64,000 nt of DNA from Lewinellaceae bacterium (GCA_016713985.1 JADJOD010000010.1:124001-188000), one strand, 5' to 3'. Positions 1 through 8,560 are shown, counted from the stretch's first letter. Translations and numbers: made by a program. Notes: generated by a model from the sequence alone, not told the origin.

Positions 1-612
1 ATAAATAAAACAATACGCAGCGTCTAAAGAAAAAGAACCCAAACTGGTGGCGACCGGTCCTTCCCGGGCGGTTTGCCCTGCCGCAGCGGCCTCCGGATAC
101 GTGACCCGCGCGCCTTTCACGGCTCCGTATGGGTTCAACTCCGCGATGTCGGCCGGGCAAAGCATTTTGCTTTCTCCGCCCTGAAGCAACATCAATTTTT
201 CGATCACCACCGGCTCGCTTTTTTCTTTCCAGAAGAACAAACCTGCCGCCAGCGCCGTGAGCAGTAAAAACACCGCAGGGATCAGGGCCCGTCTCTGCCA
301 GCGACGCAGTTGCCGCTCGGTATGCGCCAGTTCCGCCGTTCGGGTTTCGTCTTTTTTTAGTTGTTCCAGCAAGGCGTCGGTGCGTGTGGCGCATTCCCCG
401 AATCGCTCGTGGATCAGCGTTTGTTCCTGCGGATTGCGGGCCAGGATGGCGCACATCGCCGCGCACAAGGCGTCATCGTCCGACTCGTGCGGCAGACCGC
501 GCAGGAGCTCCTGCACGCGCAAATGCGCGCCTGTGCCGAGTGGGAATCCCTCGGCTTCGAGCGTGGCCAAGAGGTCAGCGGCGATGCGATATGTGCGGGT
601 GCGTGAAATAAG
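1..612 (-). CDS. Membrane-anchored third component of MoxR module (partial)
   Basis: An open reading frame runs from about 612 to the window edge without a stop, so the 3' part is missing. The first ~65 residues are helical and contain GFPLGTGAHLR and a NPQEQ segment. They resemble, from memory, the N-terminal helical domain of CoxE/vWA-type proteins that partner MoxR ATPases. A charged coiled-coil-like stretch follows, then one membrane segment (ALIPAVFLLLTALAAGLFFW, near residues 107-127), then a probably non-cytoplasmic domain. No ATG lies in frame after the stop at 613-615. ATT at 607-609 or TTG at 568-570 are the only early start options, so the start is unresolved. It follows the MoxR gene across a TCATCATTC-type tract. 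The fold assignment is inference. Confidence 0.5.
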
Positions 613-676
613 TTATGAATGAGGAATGATGAATGATGAATGATGAGAGATGAATGATGAGAGATGAATGATGAAT
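607..676. repeat. TCATCATTC-type low-complexity tract
   Basis: The tract is built of 7- and 10-base variants of ATGATGAATG. It starts directly after the stop codon of the MoxR gene and ends at the beginning of the next minus-strand frame. A related tract lies at 51488-51522 before pdxJ. Units not divisible by three mean that slippage would change the frame entering the downstream gene. Confidence 0.8.
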
Positions 677-1600
677 TTAGAGCCACTCTGCGAGGGCTTT
701 GAGGTCTTCTTTGCTTTTAGCGAGGATGGAGTAGGAGGTCACCAGAAAATCGCGTTCGGCGGCGGCGAGGTGGTCGGGAGTACGAAGTTTGGCCACCGGG
801 AAATTGGCGTCGCGCAGCAATCCTGCCCAGTTGACGAGTTCGGCGGTTGCGGGGTTTTTGCGCATTTTTACCGCTTTACCGGAGCGAATATCTTCGAAAT
901 GCGCGATGAGCGCGGAGAGATCGTCTTCTCCGAAGCCCGTTACTTTGGCTGAAACGATGCGGAGCAGCGCGGGTGCGTCTGGGAACGGGATGTGGTAGTA
1001 GACTACCCGGCGCAAAAACGCATCCGGCAGGTTTTTTTCCGAATTGGAGGTCATCACGATGACGGGGCGGCTACCCGAAGCGACTTCGTAGGCACGGCCG
1101 GTTTCGGGCACGTCGAAGCGCAGGTCTTCGAGGGCGGCGAGCACATCGTTGGGCAGGTCGCGCGGGGCTTTGTCTATTTCGTCGAGCAGCACGACGGCAC
1201 GTTGGCCGAGCCGGATGGCTTCGCCGAGCGCCTGAAAACGGATGAATTTCTGCTCGATCTCTTCGGGCATAAGCGCTTTACCCTGGGTTTGGGTGTATTG
1301 AAAATGCGCCAGCGCATCGTATCGGTAGAACAGGTCGCGCGCCGTCGAGGTCGTCTGCGCGTTGAAAATGATGGGTTTACCCAGTTTGAAAAAATGCGCG
1401 ATATGGTGCGCCAGTTGTGTTTTGCCGGTACCGGGCTCGCCGGTGACCAGCAGCGGCTGGCCGAGGCGCAGTGCGACGTTGACGGCACTCATCAAGCCTT
1501 TCGAGGGGACGTAGAGCGCGGGGTCGTGCAGTTTGGCATTGGGTTCGAGCGCCGGAAGTTCGGCTTCGCCGCTGTCTTTGTAAAGATGGAAATCATTCAT
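677..1600 (-). CDS. MoxR-type AAA+ ATPase
   Basis: This 307-residue protein is a MoxR-family AAA+ ATPase. Walker A is GEPGTGKT at residues 54-61, Walker B is VVLLDEIDKAP near 136-146, and a sensor-1 segment MTSNSEKNLP is followed by an arginine-finger region AFLRR. MoxR ATPases usually remodel partner proteins carrying vWA or related domains. The ATG is 3 bases beyond the stop of the upstream EAD11 gene, so the two are surely cotranscribed. The gene ends at the TCATCATTC tract, followed by the membrane-anchored partial protein. Context suggests the ATPase of a three-part conflict or signalling module. The target is unknown. Confidence 0.9.
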   Translation of the reverse strand: MNDFHLYKDSGEAELPALEPNAKLHDPALYVPSKGLMSAVNVALRLGQPLLVTGEPGTGKTQLAHHIAHFFKLGKPIIFNAQTTSTARDLFYRYDALAHFQYTQTQGKALMPEEIEQKFIRFQALGEAIRLGQRAVVLLDEIDKAPRDLPNDVLAALEDLRFDVPETGRAYEVASGSRPVIVMTSNSEKNLPDAFLRRVVYYHIPFPDAPALLRIVSAKVTGFGEDDLSALIAHFEDIRSGKAVKMRKNPATAELVNWAGLLRDANFPVAKLRTPDHLAAAERDFLVTSYSILAKSKEDLKALAEWL

Positions 1601-1603
1601 GGG

Positions 1604-2758
1604 TCATGATTTGGCGCGTTTAAAAATGAGGCGCTGGAGCGTTTCAAGGTCTTTCATGTGTATTTTTTCCTGCTCCGACACGAATTGCCGGCGCTCCGGT
1701 TTGAGGGTTTGGGTAAAGGAGCCGAGCAATTCCGACTCGTTGTCGGACTGCCGGGCGCCGTGCTCACGCAGCCATTCGCGGGCATCGTCGAGGCCGACGG
1801 GTGGGAAAGCGCGGATGAGAGCGCATTTCGGGCGGTTTTCGCACAAATTTTCCAGTTCGGTGAGAATTTTCTTTTGCAACGGTGTGTGTTTTTCGGCATC
1901 CACCCAGAGGTTTTGGCTGCGCACGGCGATGAAAAACAAAAAAGTAACGGCCCCTGCCCGCGCTTCGTCGAAGGTGTCAGCGAGCCAGCGGAGGTATCGG
2001 AACATTTCGGACTCGGCTTCTTCGAGGTCGTCTTTCCATTTTTGTTCCGGCACTTCAAAAATGAACGCCACGTAGCGATGTTCCAGCGCGGGCAAGCCGG
2101 TTTCTAAATAACCTTCAAAAGTCTGGGTATCAGAAAAAGAAAAACGCCGGGCGAAGAAGGACCTGAATTTTTCCATGCTGTCTTTCAGGTCGTCGCCGCA
2201 CGGAAGGCTTTCCGTCATGAGATAATCGGCGCCGTCCTGCGGTTTGAAATGAATGACATCATGGCGGTTGTTACATTCCGTTTCGATGAGTTCGTACAAT
2301 ACCCGTTTTGCAAAAGATTCGGGTTTTTCTTCGGGGCAAGCGCAGAGGAAATAGAACTGGAAGTGCTCCTTGCCTTTTTTATCGTTGAAATTGTTGTTGA
2401 ACGCGCGTTTGGCGCGGGTGCGGTCGGCATTGAAAATGTGGGAAACCCCGAAATCCAGGTCTTTGTCAAAAACCAATTTATCTAATTCGGCTTCCAGGGC
2501 GGTTTTTTCACCGCCGGGGTTCCAGTCTTTGAGCAGGAAGGCTAAGCCTTTGGCGATTTGATTGCGGTCGGTAACAGTTTCTTTGTAGGAGACTACCCCG
2601 AGGTTGATTTCACGTTCCAGGTGATTGTAGTTGGAACTGAGTGTGACCACATGGCTGCGCAGTTCGCTGTCCAAAGGCAGTTCGGCCATGCAGCATTCCA
2701 GGGCTTTTCCGAGTTCACCGTTGGCGATATGGGCAAAAATGATTTCTTTTGGATTCAC
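1604..2758 (-). CDS. EAD11 plus inactive-STAND-like protein
   Basis: This 384-residue protein has two parts. Residues 1-80 match effector-associated domain 11: a helical repeat with GELGKALE, then SSNYNHLEREINLGVVSY, the typical NxL..E...G.I.Y pattern. Residues ~100-384 have strands and a position (QFYFLCACPEEKPESFAKR) resembling the degenerate P-loop of inactive STAND domains; no true Walker A is visible. Family knowledge: EADs are small adaptor domains in bacterial conflict systems that join sensors to effectors by homotypic contacts. It is the first gene of the unit with the MoxR ATPase. A second EAD11 protein lies at 19562-20559. EAD11 is a confident call; the iSTAND call is tentative. 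Confidence 0.65.
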   Translation of the reverse strand: MNPKEIIFAHIANGELGKALECCMAELPLDSELRSHVVTLSSNYNHLEREINLGVVSYKETVTDRNQIAKGLAFLLKDWNPGGEKTALEAELDKLVFDKDLDFGVSHIFNADRTRAKRAFNNNFNDKKGKEHFQFYFLCACPEEKPESFAKRVLYELIETECNNRHDVIHFKPQDGADYLMTESLPCGDDLKDSMEKFRSFFARRFSFSDTQTFEGYLETGLPALEHRYVAFIFEVPEQKWKDDLEEAESEMFRYLRWLADTFDEARAGAVTFLFFIAVRSQNLWVDAEKHTPLQKKILTELENLCENRPKCALIRAFPPVGLDDAREWLREHGARQSDNESELLGSFTQTLKPERRQFVSEQEKIHMKDLETLQRLIFKRAKS

Positions 2759-2958
2759 GGGTAATAGATTGGCAATCAGTGTATTTTTTGGAAAATTGAT
2801 CTGGCAAATGTATATAACTCATTACATAAAAAATGATGTACAGCCATACTATGATAAATAATGTGCGGGCGGGAGGAAGTCATTTGAAGGCCTCAGATCA
2901 TTAAACTTTACCTTTGTCCCCTTAAAAAATATTGCCTTTAAAAAAACAAATGGAAAAG
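2759..2958. other. Intergenic region before tRNA-Ala
   Basis: This is the leader of the minus-strand EAD11 unit and the upstream region of the tRNA. It is AT-rich. A possible additional plus-strand promoter is TTTG at 2883-2886 with TACCTTTG at 2909-2916, spaced 22 bases. No coding region is supported here. Confidence 0.4.
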
Positions 2959-2990
2959 GTTGCAGCTTTGAAACGACGTCTCTTATCTTT
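2959..2990 (+). promoter_or_regulatory. Promoter of tRNA-Ala
   Basis: A TATCTTTG box at 2983-2990 matches the Bacteroidota -7 consensus TAnnTTTG. TTG at 2959-2961 lies about 21 bases upstream. The tRNA begins 19 bases after the box. Confidence 0.55.
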
Positions 2991-3008
2991 GCGCCGCTTT
3001 AGAAAATG

Positions 3009-3082
<74 letters not shown>

Positions 3083-3142
3083 CGGTAATTATCAAGGGTT
3101 TGTGCGCGAGCATGAACCCTTTTTTGTTGGCCTGCACCAAAA

Positions 3143-4603
3143 TCACTTCAACAAAGCCCGCAACACCCCCATCCCCCGTTCCATCTCCTCTTCATTGACC
3201 GAGGCGAAACCTAAACGTGCTGCATTTTGCCCGTTTGAGTACGTACTTCCGTCCGGGATATACAACCCGTTTTCTTTGGCTTTTTTGGCCAAATCGGGCA
3301 AAGAAACAGCGGGGTCGAATGTTGTCCACACCGCCATACCGCCGGTCGGTTTTGAAAATTCGACGACATTTCCCAGCTCGTTTTTCAGGAGATTGCAAAA
3401 AATATCACGGCGGCGGTGATAGGTTTTTTGGGCTTTTTTCAGGTGGCGGCGCATTTCACCTTCCCGAAAAAGCATGGCCACCGCAGCCTCCAGCAGGTTG
3501 TCGCCTTGCCGGTCGATGATACGCCGCACCTGCGCCATAGATTCGATTACTTCCGCCGGAGCAACGGCGTAGCCGACCCGCAGCGCCGGCGAAATGGCCT
3601 TGCAAAGCGACCCGACGTAAATCACGTGCCCACCCGAATCGGCGCCGGCAAGCGGCAGGATGGGGTTGCAATCGTAGTGAAAATCGTAGTCGTAATCGTC
3701 TTCCAGGACGCAAAACCGGTATGTTTGGGCGAGTTGCAACAAACGAAGCCGGCGTTCGGCGGGCATGGTCACGGTGGTCGGATAATGGTGATGCGGCGTG
3801 ACATACACCATCCGAACGGGCCTCTTTTTGCAAAGTTCTTCGATTGCATCCACGTCAAGACCTCGTTTGTCCACCGGCACCGTTTGTAACAAGGCGCCCG
3901 TTTTTTTAAAAATCAGGTTTGCCGAACCGTAAGAAATCTCACCCACCACCACCACGTCGCCGGGCCTTAAAACGGTTTGCGCCGCCAGGTAAATGGCCAT
4001 GGTACTGCCCCGTGTGATCAGCACATTGTCTGTGCCGACCGGCAGCCCGCGGGTTTCGCGGAGGTAATCTGCCATGGCGGCCCGGAGCGACCCTTCTCCC
4101 GAGGTATCCGCGTAAAACAGGAGGTTTTTGCGAAATCCCTGGCGCAATACCGTCCGGTAGGCGCGGCTGAGCGCGTCGAGCGGCGCCAGGCGCACGTCCG
4201 GGAAACCGTCGTTGAAGGCCAGCGCATTGGTGCCTTTTAGTACCGGCAGCGCCAGATTGGGGTCGATGATAAAGGGAAAACCCGCTTTTTTTCCGGAAAA
4301 TCCGGGTTCCGGCACGTTTTTCCCAAGTGCAAGCGGCCTGATTTCGGGTATACTCCGGCTCACGAATGTGCCGCGGGCGGCGCGGGTTTCGAGCCAGCCT
4401 TGCGCCAGCAATTCGTCGTAGGCGGCAACCACGGTTTGGCGGTGCAGTCCGAGTACATCCGCCAACGCCCGCGAGCCGGGCAAACGAGCGCCTGCGGGAA
4501 TGATGCCTTTGCGGATGTTTTCCGTCAACACGGTGGAAATTTGTAAAAAAACGGGCGTTTTGGCCGATTTGTCTATCGCGATGAGGTTGGAATATGGTAT
4601 CAT
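3143..4603 (-). CDS. MocR/PdxR-type GntR-aminotransferase regulator
   Basis: This 486-residue protein fuses an N-terminal GntR winged-helix domain (residues 1-80, with GARLPGSRALADVLGLHRQTV) to a fold-type I aminotransferase domain. The PLP-binding lysine is in VGSLCKAISPALR near residue 334; EDDYDYDFHY and YVTPHHHYPTT are further typical aminotransferase segments. MocR regulators sense PLP or amino-compound ligands and often control vitamin B6 or amino-acid genes. Divergent genes code for a DinB protein and, further on, a PNPOx-fold protein, a common partner of MocR regulators. pdxJ lies far away at 51527. Regulation of either is inference. Confidence 0.9.
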   Translation of the reverse strand: MIPYSNLIAIDKSAKTPVFLQISTVLTENIRKGIIPAGARLPGSRALADVLGLHRQTVVAAYDELLAQGWLETRAARGTFVSRSIPEIRPLALGKNVPEPGFSGKKAGFPFIIDPNLALPVLKGTNALAFNDGFPDVRLAPLDALSRAYRTVLRQGFRKNLLFYADTSGEGSLRAAMADYLRETRGLPVGTDNVLITRGSTMAIYLAAQTVLRPGDVVVVGEISYGSANLIFKKTGALLQTVPVDKRGLDVDAIEELCKKRPVRMVYVTPHHHYPTTVTMPAERRLRLLQLAQTYRFCVLEDDYDYDFHYDCNPILPLAGADSGGHVIYVGSLCKAISPALRVGYAVAPAEVIESMAQVRRIIDRQGDNLLEAAVAMLFREGEMRRHLKKAQKTYHRRRDIFCNLLKNELGNVVEFSKPTGGMAVWTTFDPAVSLPDLAKKAKENGLYIPDGSTYSNGQNAARLGFASVNEEEMERGMGVLRALLK

Positions 4604-4708
4604 GTCTGACCGATGTTTGGAAATCCAAAAGTCGGAAATTTTAGAAATCCGGACTATCTGATATTTTAAAAACGGACGATTTGGATGGCCCGCTTTCCTG
4701 CTAATTTT

Positions 4709-4789
4709 GCAAGCGATAGTGAGACTCTGAAGGGGCTTGCTGGTTCACAAGAACCTAAAATCTATAGGCCTCTTCAGAATCTCACTTGC
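4709..4789. repeat. Imperfect inverted repeat in the MocR-DinB intergenic region
   Basis: The arms are about 22 bases: GCAAG..TGAGACTCTGAAGGGG at 4709-4735 and its imperfect reverse complement at 4768-4789, with a loop of ~32 bases. The left arm has a 6-base insertion. It sits in the leader of the DinB gene and downstream of any promoter divergent from the MocR gene. Confidence 0.6.
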
Positions 4790-4898
4790 AAAGCAACAAA
4801 TATTACACCACGACGAAACACGACGCAATTGCTTGATATTAAGTATTTTATTCGCCATGTCCCGTCGTATCGTCGCGGTAAATAATTTCCCGTTTTTT

Positions 4899-5420
4899 AT
4901 GAAAAAATCAGATGTTCCCCGCAACCCCTCCTATTTCGACCGGTATATCGACCAGGTAGCGGATGTCAATTTGGCGGAGGCGCTCCGGCAGAGTGTTGCC
5001 GACCTCGACGCACTGGATCTCAACACACTGCACGCCTTAGGCGACCGGGTATATGCGCCGGGCAAATGGACCATTCGCGACCTCCTGCAACACTTGACCG
5101 ACTGCGAACGGATATTCCAGTATCGTGCGCTGCGTTTTGCCCGAAATGACCAAACGGCGTTGCCGGGTTTTGACGAAAATCTGTTTGCGGAGTATTCTGG
5201 CGCCACGCGGCGCCCGCTGGAAGAGATCCTTCAGGAGTTGCGCATCGTTCGGGATGGCACAATCGCCCTTTTTCAGTCATTTGACGAAGCCGCATTGCGC
5301 CGAACGGGAATCATGTTTAAATCGGAATTACCCGTCCTGGCCGTCGGTTTTACCATTGCCGGACATCAGATACACCATTTTAAGGTCATGGAAGAGCGTT
5401 ATTTTCCCCTGTTGGAGTGA
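4899..5420 (+). CDS. DinB-like damage-inducible family protein
   Basis: This 173-residue protein has the DinB/YfiT four-helix-bundle pattern. The metal-ligand histidines are expected in LLQHLTDCE (near residue 65) and in GHQIHHFKVMEERY near the C-terminus (about 155-159). The segment APGKWTIRDLLQHL is a characteristic DinB signature. The start is placed at the ATG of MKKSDVPRN; an upstream extension in frame is possible but looks non-coding. Members of this fold include thiol-dependent transferases and metal-dependent hydrolases; the substrate cannot be told. It is transcribed divergently from the MocR regulator. Confidence 0.85.
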   Translation: MKKSDVPRNPSYFDRYIDQVADVNLAEALRQSVADLDALDLNTLHALGDRVYAPGKWTIRDLLQHLTDCERIFQYRALRFARNDQTALPGFDENLFAEYSGATRRPLEEILQELRIVRDGTIALFQSFDEAALRRTGIMFKSELPVLAVGFTIAGHQIHHFKVMEERYFPLLE

Positions 5421-5457
5421 CCTCGCTGTGGGGTATTTCCCACGCCAAGGCGCAAAG

Positions 5458-5580
5458 ATTTCACGCTGAGACGCAAAGGTTTTTAACGTGAAAATGCAAA
5501 GCGCGATCCCGGCAACTTTGCGTCTTCGCATGTTTTTTCTTCGCGACTTTGCGTGAAACCGTTGCGTCTCCGCGTGAAAT
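5458..5580. repeat. GACGCAAAGG-type inverted repeat
   Basis: The arms ATTTCACGCTGAGACGCAAA (from 5458) and its near reverse complement ending at 5580 are about 31-33 bases each, with roughly 60 bases between them. The spacer holds further GCGAAGACGCAAAG-like pieces. It fills the gap between the DinB and PNPOx-fold genes and looks like a dispersed intergenic element. Confidence 0.7.
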
Positions 5581-5617
5581 CCAATCTGATATCCGCTTAA
5601 CTGAAATTTTACAAGTT

Positions 5618-6280
5618 ATGAAAACAAAAAAATCCCGCACGGAGGGAAGCCGCTACTACCCCAAACGTTACGACGCCGATCCGGCTTCCAGGGACGCTAT
5701 TCTGGATGAGGGACTGGTCTGCCACATTGCGTTTAACCTTCAGGATCAGCCGTTTATCATTCCAACGGCCTACTGCCGGGTTGGCGATACGATTTACCTG
5801 CACGGTTCCGTGGGCAGTCACTTTTTTATGCAAATGGCTAAGGGTATTCCGGTTTGTATCACCGTAACACACGTCGACGGCTTAGTGCTGGCGCGTTCGG
5901 TATTTCACCATTCGATGAACTACCGCTCGGTGGTTGCCTTCGGAAAAAACCGGTTGGTGGAAAGCGACGAGGAGCGCCGGCTGGCCACCGAAAAATTTAC
6001 GGAGCACGTGATGCCCGGCCGGTGGAGCGAAGCCCGGCTTCCCAACGCCGGCGAAATGAAAAAAACCATGTTTATCGCGGTGGAAATCGAAGAAGCCTCG
6101 GTCAAATTCCGGGCGCATGGGGTGCTTGACGATCCGGAAGACATGGAACTCGACGTGTGGGCCGGCGTACTACCACTGAAACTCGTCGCGCAACCGCCAG
6201 AAGCGGATGAAACCGGGAAGGCAGGATTGGCATTGCCGGGGTATGTGCGGAATTACCAACGGCAAGTAAAAGATAAGTGA
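5618..6280 (+). CDS. PNPOx-fold FMN-binding family protein
   Basis: This 220-residue protein belongs to the pyridoxamine 5'-phosphate oxidase-like family (Pyridox_ox_2 or nitroimidazole-resistance type). Visible signatures are YYPKRYDADPASRDAILDEG, then PFIIPTAYCRVGDTIYLHGS and HHSMNYRSVVAFG, which form the split-barrel flavin pocket. The start is placed at MKTKKSRTEG because the upstream in-frame extension reads through the intergenic repeat. Proteins of this family bind FMN or related cofactors, and the substrate is not known. It lies two genes from a MocR regulator, a pairing seen in many genomes. Confidence 0.85.
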   Translation: MKTKKSRTEGSRYYPKRYDADPASRDAILDEGLVCHIAFNLQDQPFIIPTAYCRVGDTIYLHGSVGSHFFMQMAKGIPVCITVTHVDGLVLARSVFHHSMNYRSVVAFGKNRLVESDEERRLATEKFTEHVMPGRWSEARLPNAGEMKKTMFIAVEIEEASVKFRAHGVLDDPEDMELDVWAGVLPLKLVAQPPEADETGKAGLALPGYVRNYQRQVKDK

Positions 6281-6358
6281 GCGCATATTTTCTTCATTTG
6301 CAAATGTGTTAAAATGCAGGGAGTAACAATTACCTTGCACCCCGAACCAACACATTAA

Positions 6359-7444
6359 ATGAAAATGAGTGCTCCTAAAATTAAGATTCTTACCCTTGAC
6401 GGCGGCGGCATCCGCGGTATCCTGCCCTGCGCTATCCTCGCAGAACTTGAAAAACGCCTGAACAAACCCGTTTCCCAGGTTTTTGACCTCATGGCCGGCA
6501 CCTCCACGGGCGGCATTATTGCCTGCGGCCTCAACATTCCGGACCCGGCCCGGCCCGGCCAGCCCAAGTTCAGCGCGGCCACTTTCGGCCAGTTGTATGA
6601 AAAGGACGGCGCTAAAATTTTCAAAAAACGCGGCGGCTTTTTTGGCGGCGTCACCTCGGTTTTTGAAGAATCGTTTGGTCATGACGGCCTGGAAGAACTG
6701 TTGCTGCAATATTTCGGCGACGTGGAACTGCGCGAAACCATCGGCGAGGTGCTCGTCACTTCCTACGATATCGAACAACGGAAGCCGTTTTATTTCCTGT
6801 CACGCTTAGCCAAAATGCAGGCGCCGGGTGAAAATTTCCGGCTGCGCGATATCGCCCGGTCCACTTCCGCAGCGCCCACTTATTTTGAACCGAATCAATT
6901 ATCCTGGCAAACCGACAAGTTCCTGGCCCTGGTAGACGGCGGTGTTTTTGCCAACAACCCGTCTATGCTGGCCTATACGGAAGCGATCGAATTGCTCCGC
7001 CGGCGGAACCAGGGCTCTGCTGCTCCGGTCGCCGCTCCCGTGGCCGTTGTGGAAGAAGCCGGGGAATTTGAATCTTTTACGGCAGAAGTCAGTTCCGCCG
7101 AATCCCTCGATTATTTTATGCTTTCGCTGGGCACCGGTCACGTGACGAAACCCTACCTGTACGACAAAGCCAAAAACTGGGGACAGGCGCAATGGTTGCG
7201 CCCCATTCTTGATATCCTGATGCAAGGGGTTTCGGAAACGGTTGATTATCAGATGCGTTATGTACTTCCGCCGGACCAAAACGGCACGCCGCAGTACGTG
7301 CGGATCAATCCCGATATTCCGGAGGAAAACGCGGAAATGTCCGACGTGTCCGATAAAAATATCGCTGGTTTGCAGGCCGTAGCGGCCAAGGCGATCCAGG
7401 ACAACGACCGAATGATCGACCAGGTTTGCACAATCTTGTCATGA
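6359..7444 (+). CDS. Patatin-like phospholipase
   Basis: This 361-residue protein has the complete patatin catalytic set: oxyanion loop GGGIRG at residues 15-20, nucleophile motif GTSTG at 47-51 with Ser49, and the catalytic aspartate in DGGVFANNP near residue 192. No signal peptide is seen, so it is probably a cytoplasmic lipid acyl hydrolase. The size and single-domain form resemble CapV-like effectors, but no cyclic-nucleotide synthase lies nearby, so a CBASS role is not supported. The alternative start MSAPKIK is two codons downstream. Confidence 0.9.
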   Translation: MKMSAPKIKILTLDGGGIRGILPCAILAELEKRLNKPVSQVFDLMAGTSTGGIIACGLNIPDPARPGQPKFSAATFGQLYEKDGAKIFKKRGGFFGGVTSVFEESFGHDGLEELLLQYFGDVELRETIGEVLVTSYDIEQRKPFYFLSRLAKMQAPGENFRLRDIARSTSAAPTYFEPNQLSWQTDKFLALVDGGVFANNPSMLAYTEAIELLRRRNQGSAAPVAAPVAVVEEAGEFESFTAEVSSAESLDYFMLSLGTGHVTKPYLYDKAKNWGQAQWLRPILDILMQGVSETVDYQMRYVLPPDQNGTPQYVRINPDIPEENAEMSDVSDKNIAGLQAVAAKAIQDNDRMIDQVCTILS

Positions 7445-7513
7445 ATCGAGGTCAGCGGAGGCTCAGTGTCACGTGGCTTGATCCGACAAAAACATACCGG
7501 ACAAAATAAAAAG

Positions 7514-7547
7514 GGGCCGTCTTACAAAGTGATTTGTCAGACGGCCC
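7514..7547 (-). terminator. Terminator for the orphan sorting-domain ORF
   Basis: The hairpin GGGCCGTCT / AGACGGCCC extends by an ACAAA/TTTGT segment with a GTGA loop. An A-rich stretch just left of it gives a U-run on the minus transcript. It is about 28 bases past the stop of the minus-strand ORF at 7575. Confidence 0.8.
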
Positions 7548-7574
7548 TCATCATGGGACATGGATTAGAAAAGA

Positions 7575-7883
7575 TCAGTACATCATTAATTTGCGGCTTG
7601 CGGTGCCGAACGGCGTTTCGAGGCGGCAGGTATACAACCCCGGTTCTCTTAAGTCCGCGCGGTGCAACACCACATGATTTTCGCCCGAATCAAAGGTGCC
7701 GTACTTGGCATTGACTTCTTTGCCCATCGCATCAAAAATTCGCAATACGACGTTTGCTATTGCGGGCAAACGGAACCATAAAAGCGTCATTTCGATGAAC
7801 GGATTTGGCGAATTTTGTAACAATTCTACTCCCCCTTCGGCCTTTAACGGGCCTCCCTGAACGTGAAACTGTGTAGCAATCAT
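7575..7883 (-). CDS. Orphan type IX secretion C-terminal sorting domain
   Basis: This 102-residue ORF is almost entirely a T9SS sorting domain: LLQNSPNPF, then hydrophobic strands, IFDAMGKEV, GENHVVLHRADLREPGLYTCRL and the ending RKLMMY. Such domains normally sit at the C-terminus of much larger secreted proteins. An in-frame TAG lies about 33 bases upstream of the ATG, so the ORF is not the open end of a longer gene. A GGAG sequence precedes the frame and an intrinsic terminator follows. It could be a stand-alone mini-protein or the surviving tail of a deleted gene. No signal peptide is visible, which favours a remnant. Confidence 0.6.
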   Translation of the reverse strand: MIATQFHVQGGPLKAEGGVELLQNSPNPFIEMTLLWFRLPAIANVVLRIFDAMGKEVNAKYGTFDSGENHVVLHRADLREPGLYTCRLETPFGTASRKLMMY

Positions 7884-8056
7884 AATGCTTAAATTCCGGT
7901 ACTTGGTTTTCTCCTAATAAGCAGTACCGGGAAACCTTTGGCGTGATACAGGATGATTTGATAATGCATTGGGAGATAATCAAAATGTTTCAAAACTTAT
8001 GCCAGATATTGCGACAGTTGCGCGGAGGGATTTATTTTTACCCAAACAAATCGAAC

Positions 8057-8560
8057 ATGACGCTCGAATTATTACTCAAAGACTTCACAACCTATAACCT
8101 CTGGGCCAACAGACTGATGGTGGATTGGCTTCAAAAAAAGCCCGCGGAACTGATGACACGCGAAGTGCCCTCCAGTTTTCCTTCCCTTCACCTGACCATG
8201 TTGCACATCTGGGGCGCAGAAAAAGTGTGGATCGAACGCCTGAACAGCGACGCGCCAGGCCCGTTTCTTACCCAGTCGTTTGTCGGAACCACGGAAGAGG
8301 TGTTTAAAGGATTGCTCGCGGTCTCCGAACAATTCCGGGACCTCGTCGCCGGGCAGGACGCCGCGTATTTTACCGGCAATTCCTCGTACGTGCACATCAA
8401 CGGAAACTCGTATACCCAAAACCGGGCGCAAATGATCCTGCACTGTATGCAACACAGCACCTACCACCGCGGACAATTAGTCACCATGGCGCGTAATCTC
8501 GGCCTGTCCGATCCACCACAAACCGATTATATCGCACACGTCCGCCTGCAAAATTTATAA
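8057..8560 (+). CDS. DinB family protein
   Basis: This 167-residue protein has the DinB pattern: YNLWANRLMVDWL near the N-terminus, HIWGAEKVWIERL with the first metal-ligand histidine, and HCMQHSTYHRGQLVTMARNLG with the C-terminal HxxxH pair. The start is taken at MTLELLLKDF; an upstream in-frame ATG would add ~38 residues of poor quality. The stop is 3 bases before the GTG start of the SbcD gene, so both are in one operon. The function is probably a metal-dependent transferase or hydrolase of unknown substrate. Confidence 0.85.
   Translation: MTLELLLKDFTTYNLWANRLMVDWLQKKPAELMTREVPSSFPSLHLTMLHIWGAEKVWIERLNSDAPGPFLTQSFVGTTEEVFKGLLAVSEQFRDLVAGQDAAYFTGNSSYVHINGNSYTQNRAQMILHCMQHSTYHRGQLVTMARNLGLSDPPQTDYIAHVRLQNL

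Noticed and set aside
6359..7444. Patatin as a CBASS effector (CapV).
   Set aside because: No CD-NTase, ubiquitin-like or cyclic-nucleotide gene lies nearby, so a general lipase is the safer call.
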